DNA of 8,057 nucleotides from Coriobacteriales bacterium (GTDB lineage Bacteria; Actinomycetota; Coriobacteriia; Coriobacteriales; UBA8131): assembly GCA_031286245.1 (NCBI GenBank), contig JAITUO010000220.1:1-8057 (forward strand), in the 5' to 3' direction. The number at the start of each line of letters is the position of its first letter. The stretch's first letter is position 1. This document shows, one piece after another, positions 6,047 through 8,057 of the stretch. The position numbers were made by a program, and so were the translations under genes. Under the pieces are notes generated by a model. That model searched no databases. It was given only the letters and a program-made list of their open reading frames with translations, and was not told the origin of the DNA.

Positions 6047-7711
6047 TCAGCCAGAGGTCTTCTCTGTTACAAAAACAGTTTGTAGATAATCTATCGAAAC
6101 AGTAGCCGGCCAACGGTCAGAGGTCTCTGGTGGAAGCTCTTCTCCACCTGGGTTTTCACCTGGTTCAGTCAGATTAATCGTCGCCCCATAAAAATCCCAG
6201 GTTGCCACCCGCAGTTTGACATAAGCGCTACTATCAGGCAGGCGCCGGTTGTCTCCACCGCGATATCTGGCATCAAAACGGCAGCTCAATATCTTCCAGT
6301 AGATAACCTGCTCACCTTCCAGCACAACGTATCCCTGGATGTAGTTGTTTCCAGAAAAATCCACACCTTCGTCGAGTATCACTGAACCTTCACCAGTCAA
6401 GCCCTGGTATTTCAACAACCAGTGCATTTCTTCAGACAGACCTTCAGTGGCTAGATTGGCGTACTTAAACTGTACGAAATTGCCTCTGTCACCATTGGAA
6501 ATATCCAGCATCCAGCTGCCCAGCAGGCGCTGTTGCAGCTCGTCGAAGTCAAAGCCGTCGAACTCGCTGGTGTTATATAACAACAGGTCGTCTTCAGTCG
6601 CTCCCGCAGGCAAATGGACGATCTCTTTACCACGGGCTGACGAATCGGTATTTCCTGATGTCATACGGTCGTTGAGATAGACTAATACGCCAGCTTCTGC
6701 CAGGTTGTTATAGGCAGTTTCTGCATCACCCCAGATATAACTCAATATCTGTGGCATGTTATATAGAGCCTGGTGACCTTCTGCAACAGTAATTGTCACT
6801 GCTGATTCAGCAACTGGTTCCTGGGAAAAGGACTCCATAAAGCGCATGGCTGCCCAAGCACCGGTACCCAAGCCAGATATCACAATAGCGATCAATAAAA
6901 TGACGACAATTGGGTTCTTACTCTGTGAGAAGCCGCCACCACGGATCCGATAGTCCGTGTCATGCATACCGGTTGGCAGCAGGCTCTCGGGATCAGCCAG
7001 TGTCTCCACCGGTTGACGCCTGACTGTGACAGGGGAGGAGACCGTGGTTTTGATGCTTGCGGCTCGGCCTCGCCGAGGAGCCGCCAGATTGGGTAGAACA
7101 GAGGTGTCCGATGGGCGAGCGCTGGCTTCATCGGTTTTAGGTAACGATTCCAACCCTGGTTTTGGAGTGGTTGATTCTGCTGCCTTGGTCTTGGCTGAAG
7201 CTTTACGTTTTTTGGCTTCCTTGGCAAGCTCTGCTGCCTTGGCAACCCGGGATTGAGCTGTGTCCTCAGCTGGTTCATCGGGATCTTCGACCAACTGGTC
7301 GATATCGGAGATATCGGTGATGTTGGAGATATCGGTGATATTGTTGATGTTGTTGATGTTGGTGATGGCAGGCAGATCGAGCTTTAAGGCTTTGACGGTT
7401 TCTGGTTCAGACTTACCGGCAGCAGTAGCCTTAGGTTTGGTGGGGCTTGGGGTAGCTGTGGGCTTTGGGGGAGCATCTACAGTTTTAGGCTTGGTGGAAG
7501 ACCTGGCGGGTTTGGGTTTGTCAGTAGTGTTTGCTGACTGCCCACTTTCAACGGCTTCGGCGGTTGTTTTATCGCTTGCTACATCTTTGTCTTCCGACTG
7601 GTTGGCAGTAGTGTCAGATTCATTCGATCCGGTCTTATCCCCATTAGCAGACTTATCGACCGCGACACCAATACTGCTCAGCATGCCCGTAATATCCAGT
7701 TTGTCACTCAT
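6047..7711 (-). CDS. Single-pass membrane protein with long low-complexity cytoplasmic tail, family unknown
   Basis: I do not recognise this 554-residue protein. Residues 1-20 (MSDKLDITGMLSSIGVAVDK) look ordered. Residues 21-110 are rich in Thr, Ser, Lys, Pro and Ala and probably disordered. Residues 116-138 are an Ile-x-Asn/Asp tripeptide repeat. Residues 152-180 are an Ala/Lys-rich basic helix, followed by more Pro/Ser/Arg-rich linker. One transmembrane helix lies at about 267-289 (VVILLIAIVISGLGTGAWAA), with basic residues just before it, so the tail should be inside and residues 290-554 outside. The outer part is mixed in composition with many aromatics, and looks folded and beta-rich. 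There is no signal cleavage site and no enzyme motif I know. The ATG at 7711 was chosen; a GTG at 7726 in frame is only 2 nt from AGGAG. It follows metA on the same strand after 38 bp and converges on the FHA gene. Confidence 0.85.
   Translation of the reverse strand: MSDKLDITGMLSSIGVAVDKSANGDKTGSNESDTTANQSEDKDVASDKTTAEAVESGQSANTTDKPKPARSSTKPKTVDAPPKPTATPSPTKPKATAAGKSEPETVKALKLDLPAITNINNINNITDISNITDISDIDQLVEDPDEPAEDTAQSRVAKAAELAKEAKKRKASAKTKAAESTTPKPGLESLPKTDEASARPSDTSVLPNLAAPRRGRAASIKTTVSSPVTVRRQPVETLADPESLLPTGMHDTDYRIRGGGFSQSKNPIVVILLIAIVISGLGTGAWAAMRFMESFSQEPVAESAVTITVAEGHQALYNMPQILSYIWGDAETAYNNLAEAGVLVYLNDRMTSGNTDSSARGKEIVHLPAGATEDDLLLYNTSEFDGFDFDELQQRLLGSWMLDISNGDRGNFVQFKYANLATEGLSEEMHWLLKYQGLTGEGSVILDEGVDFSGNNYIQGYVVLEGEQVIYWKILSCRFDARYRGGDNRRLPDSSAYVKLRVATWDFYGATINLTEPGENPGGEELPPETSDRWPATVSIDYLQTVFVTEKTSG
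7301..7363. repeat. Seven-unit 9-nt tandem repeat within the membrane protein gene
   Basis: On the plus strand seven consecutive 9-nt units fit GAT-(A/G)T(C/T)-G(G/T)(A/T), starting at 7301, 7310, 7319, 7328, 7337, 7346 and 7355; an eighth unit at 7364 has decayed. Read on the coding (minus) strand it gives a tripeptide array of the form Ile-x-Asn/Asp (INN, ITD, ISN, ISD). The period is a multiple of three, so unit gain or loss keeps the frame. Units nearest 7301 keep GATATC; those nearer 7363 are GATGTT-like. Confidence 0.9.
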
Positions 7712-7720
7712 CTGCTCGTC

Positions 7721-7733
7721 GATCACCTCTCCT
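7721..7733 (-). promoter_or_regulatory. Ribosome binding region of the membrane protein gene
   Basis: On the minus strand AGGAGAGGTGATC contains GAGGTGATC, nine bases complementary to the 16S rRNA 3' end. It ends 9 nt before the ATG at 7711. The GTG at 7726 lies within this element and is therefore less likely to be the start. Confidence 0.55.
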
Positions 7734-7749
7734 GTGATTTCTCATCTAG

Positions 7750-8057
7750 TCATTGTACTTCATCCCAGGTTTTGCGCAGTGGATACAGGTCTTTGGCAAG
7801 GTCAAAAGGAGTTTCCTGGTAGACATAGTGATTCAGCCAATTGGCAAAAAACTGGTGGGCGTAGGTACGCCAGCGCATTTGGATGCCAGCCTGGGGATCA
7901 TCGTTGATGTAGTAATTAGCCGGCATGTCGATTTCGAGGCCGGCTTTGATGTCGCGGTGGTATTCCTTGTCCAAGGTATCGGCTTCGTATTCCAGGTGAC
8001 CGGTGATGAAGACTTGACGATGCTCTTGATTGGCTGAGATCACAGCACCGGTTTCGG
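7750..8057 (-). CDS. metA: Homoserine O-acyltransferase MetA, C-terminal part (5' end outside window)
   Basis: The last 101 residues of MetA (homoserine O-succinyl- or O-acetyltransferase). This cytosolic enzyme acylates homoserine in the first committed step of methionine synthesis. The frame is open to the window edge and begins ETGAVISANQEH. The conserved TGHLEYE block carries the family's catalytic His and Glu (His20 and Glu22 of the visible part, equivalent to His235 and Glu237 of E. coli MetA). The end motif WRTYAHQFFANWLNHYVYQETPFDL is diagnostic. The nucleophile Cys and the residue that sets acetyl versus succinyl preference lie upstream, so the acyl donor cannot be called. The stop TGA is at 7750-7752. 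The membrane protein gene begins 38 bp further on the same strand and may be co-transcribed. Confidence 0.96.
   Translation of the reverse strand, partial: ETGAVISANQEHRQVFITGHLEYEADTLDKEYHRDIKAGLEIDMPANYYINDDPQAGIQMRWRTYAHQFFANWLNHYVYQETPFDLAKDLYPLRKTWDEVQ

Noticed and set aside
6038..6054. Weak inverted repeat CTGG...CCAG between the FHA and membrane protein genes
   Set aside because: The stem is only 4 bp, overlaps the minus-strand stop, and no T-run follows in either direction, so it is not a credible terminator.
7260..7907. 215-residue plus-strand open frame with Ser/Val/Leu-rich translation
   Set aside because: It is the reverse of the low-complexity tail gene and the end of metA; the hydrophobic look comes from the antisense of Thr/Lys/Asp codons.
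1..8057. Mobile element, CRISPR array, tRNA or rRNA gene
   Set aside because: No transposase, integrase, regularly spaced direct repeats with spacers, cloverleaf or rRNA-like stretch was seen. All gaps over 40 bp are described in the features.

Overview
The window is an ordinary bacterial chromosomal stretch of roughly balanced GC. It is densely coded, with clear Shine-Dalgarno sites in front of several genes. No phage, insertion sequence, CRISPR array, tRNA or rRNA gene was seen. The gene mix is an EAL phosphodiesterase, a PaaK-type aryl-CoA ligase next to a tandem-ACT protein, a PBP5-type D,D-carboxypeptidase, a zinc-ribbon/FHA protein and MetA. This fits an anaerobic, possibly gut-associated, Gram-positive lineage. 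Coriobacteriia (Actinomycetota) is my best guess, with Clostridia as the alternative. This is inference from gene content and style, since no taxonomic marker is present.

Left part (1-2220): the 3' end of an EAL-domain gene reads rightward and stops inside an exact tandem 20-bp duplication. It faces a leftward 14-helix drug-type MFS transporter (637-2220). The transporter diverges from a rightward cluster across a 94-bp gap that probably carries back-to-back promoters.

Middle (2315-5500): three rightward genes encode a phenylacetate-CoA ligase-like enzyme, a small double-ACT protein and a secreted D-alanyl-D-alanine carboxypeptidase. The first two probably act together in aromatic acid or amino acid metabolism, with ACT as the likely ligand sensor. 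The carboxypeptidase follows after 28 bp and may be co-transcribed, although its cell-wall role is unrelated.

Right part (5501-8057): an extended -10 promoter and a leader hairpin precede a 147-residue zinc-ribbon/FHA protein. Only 17 bp away and convergent lies a 554-residue single-pass membrane protein of unknown family. It has a long Thr/Ser/Pro/Lys-rich cytoplasmic tail that contains a perfectly periodic 9-nt repeat, and a large extracytoplasmic domain. Upstream of it, on the same strand, is the 3' end of metA (homoserine O-acyltransferase), cut by the window edge.

No obviously new defence or mobile system is visible. The least explained items are the unknown membrane protein beside the FHA gene, its tripeptide repeat, and the duplication at the EAL stop codon.
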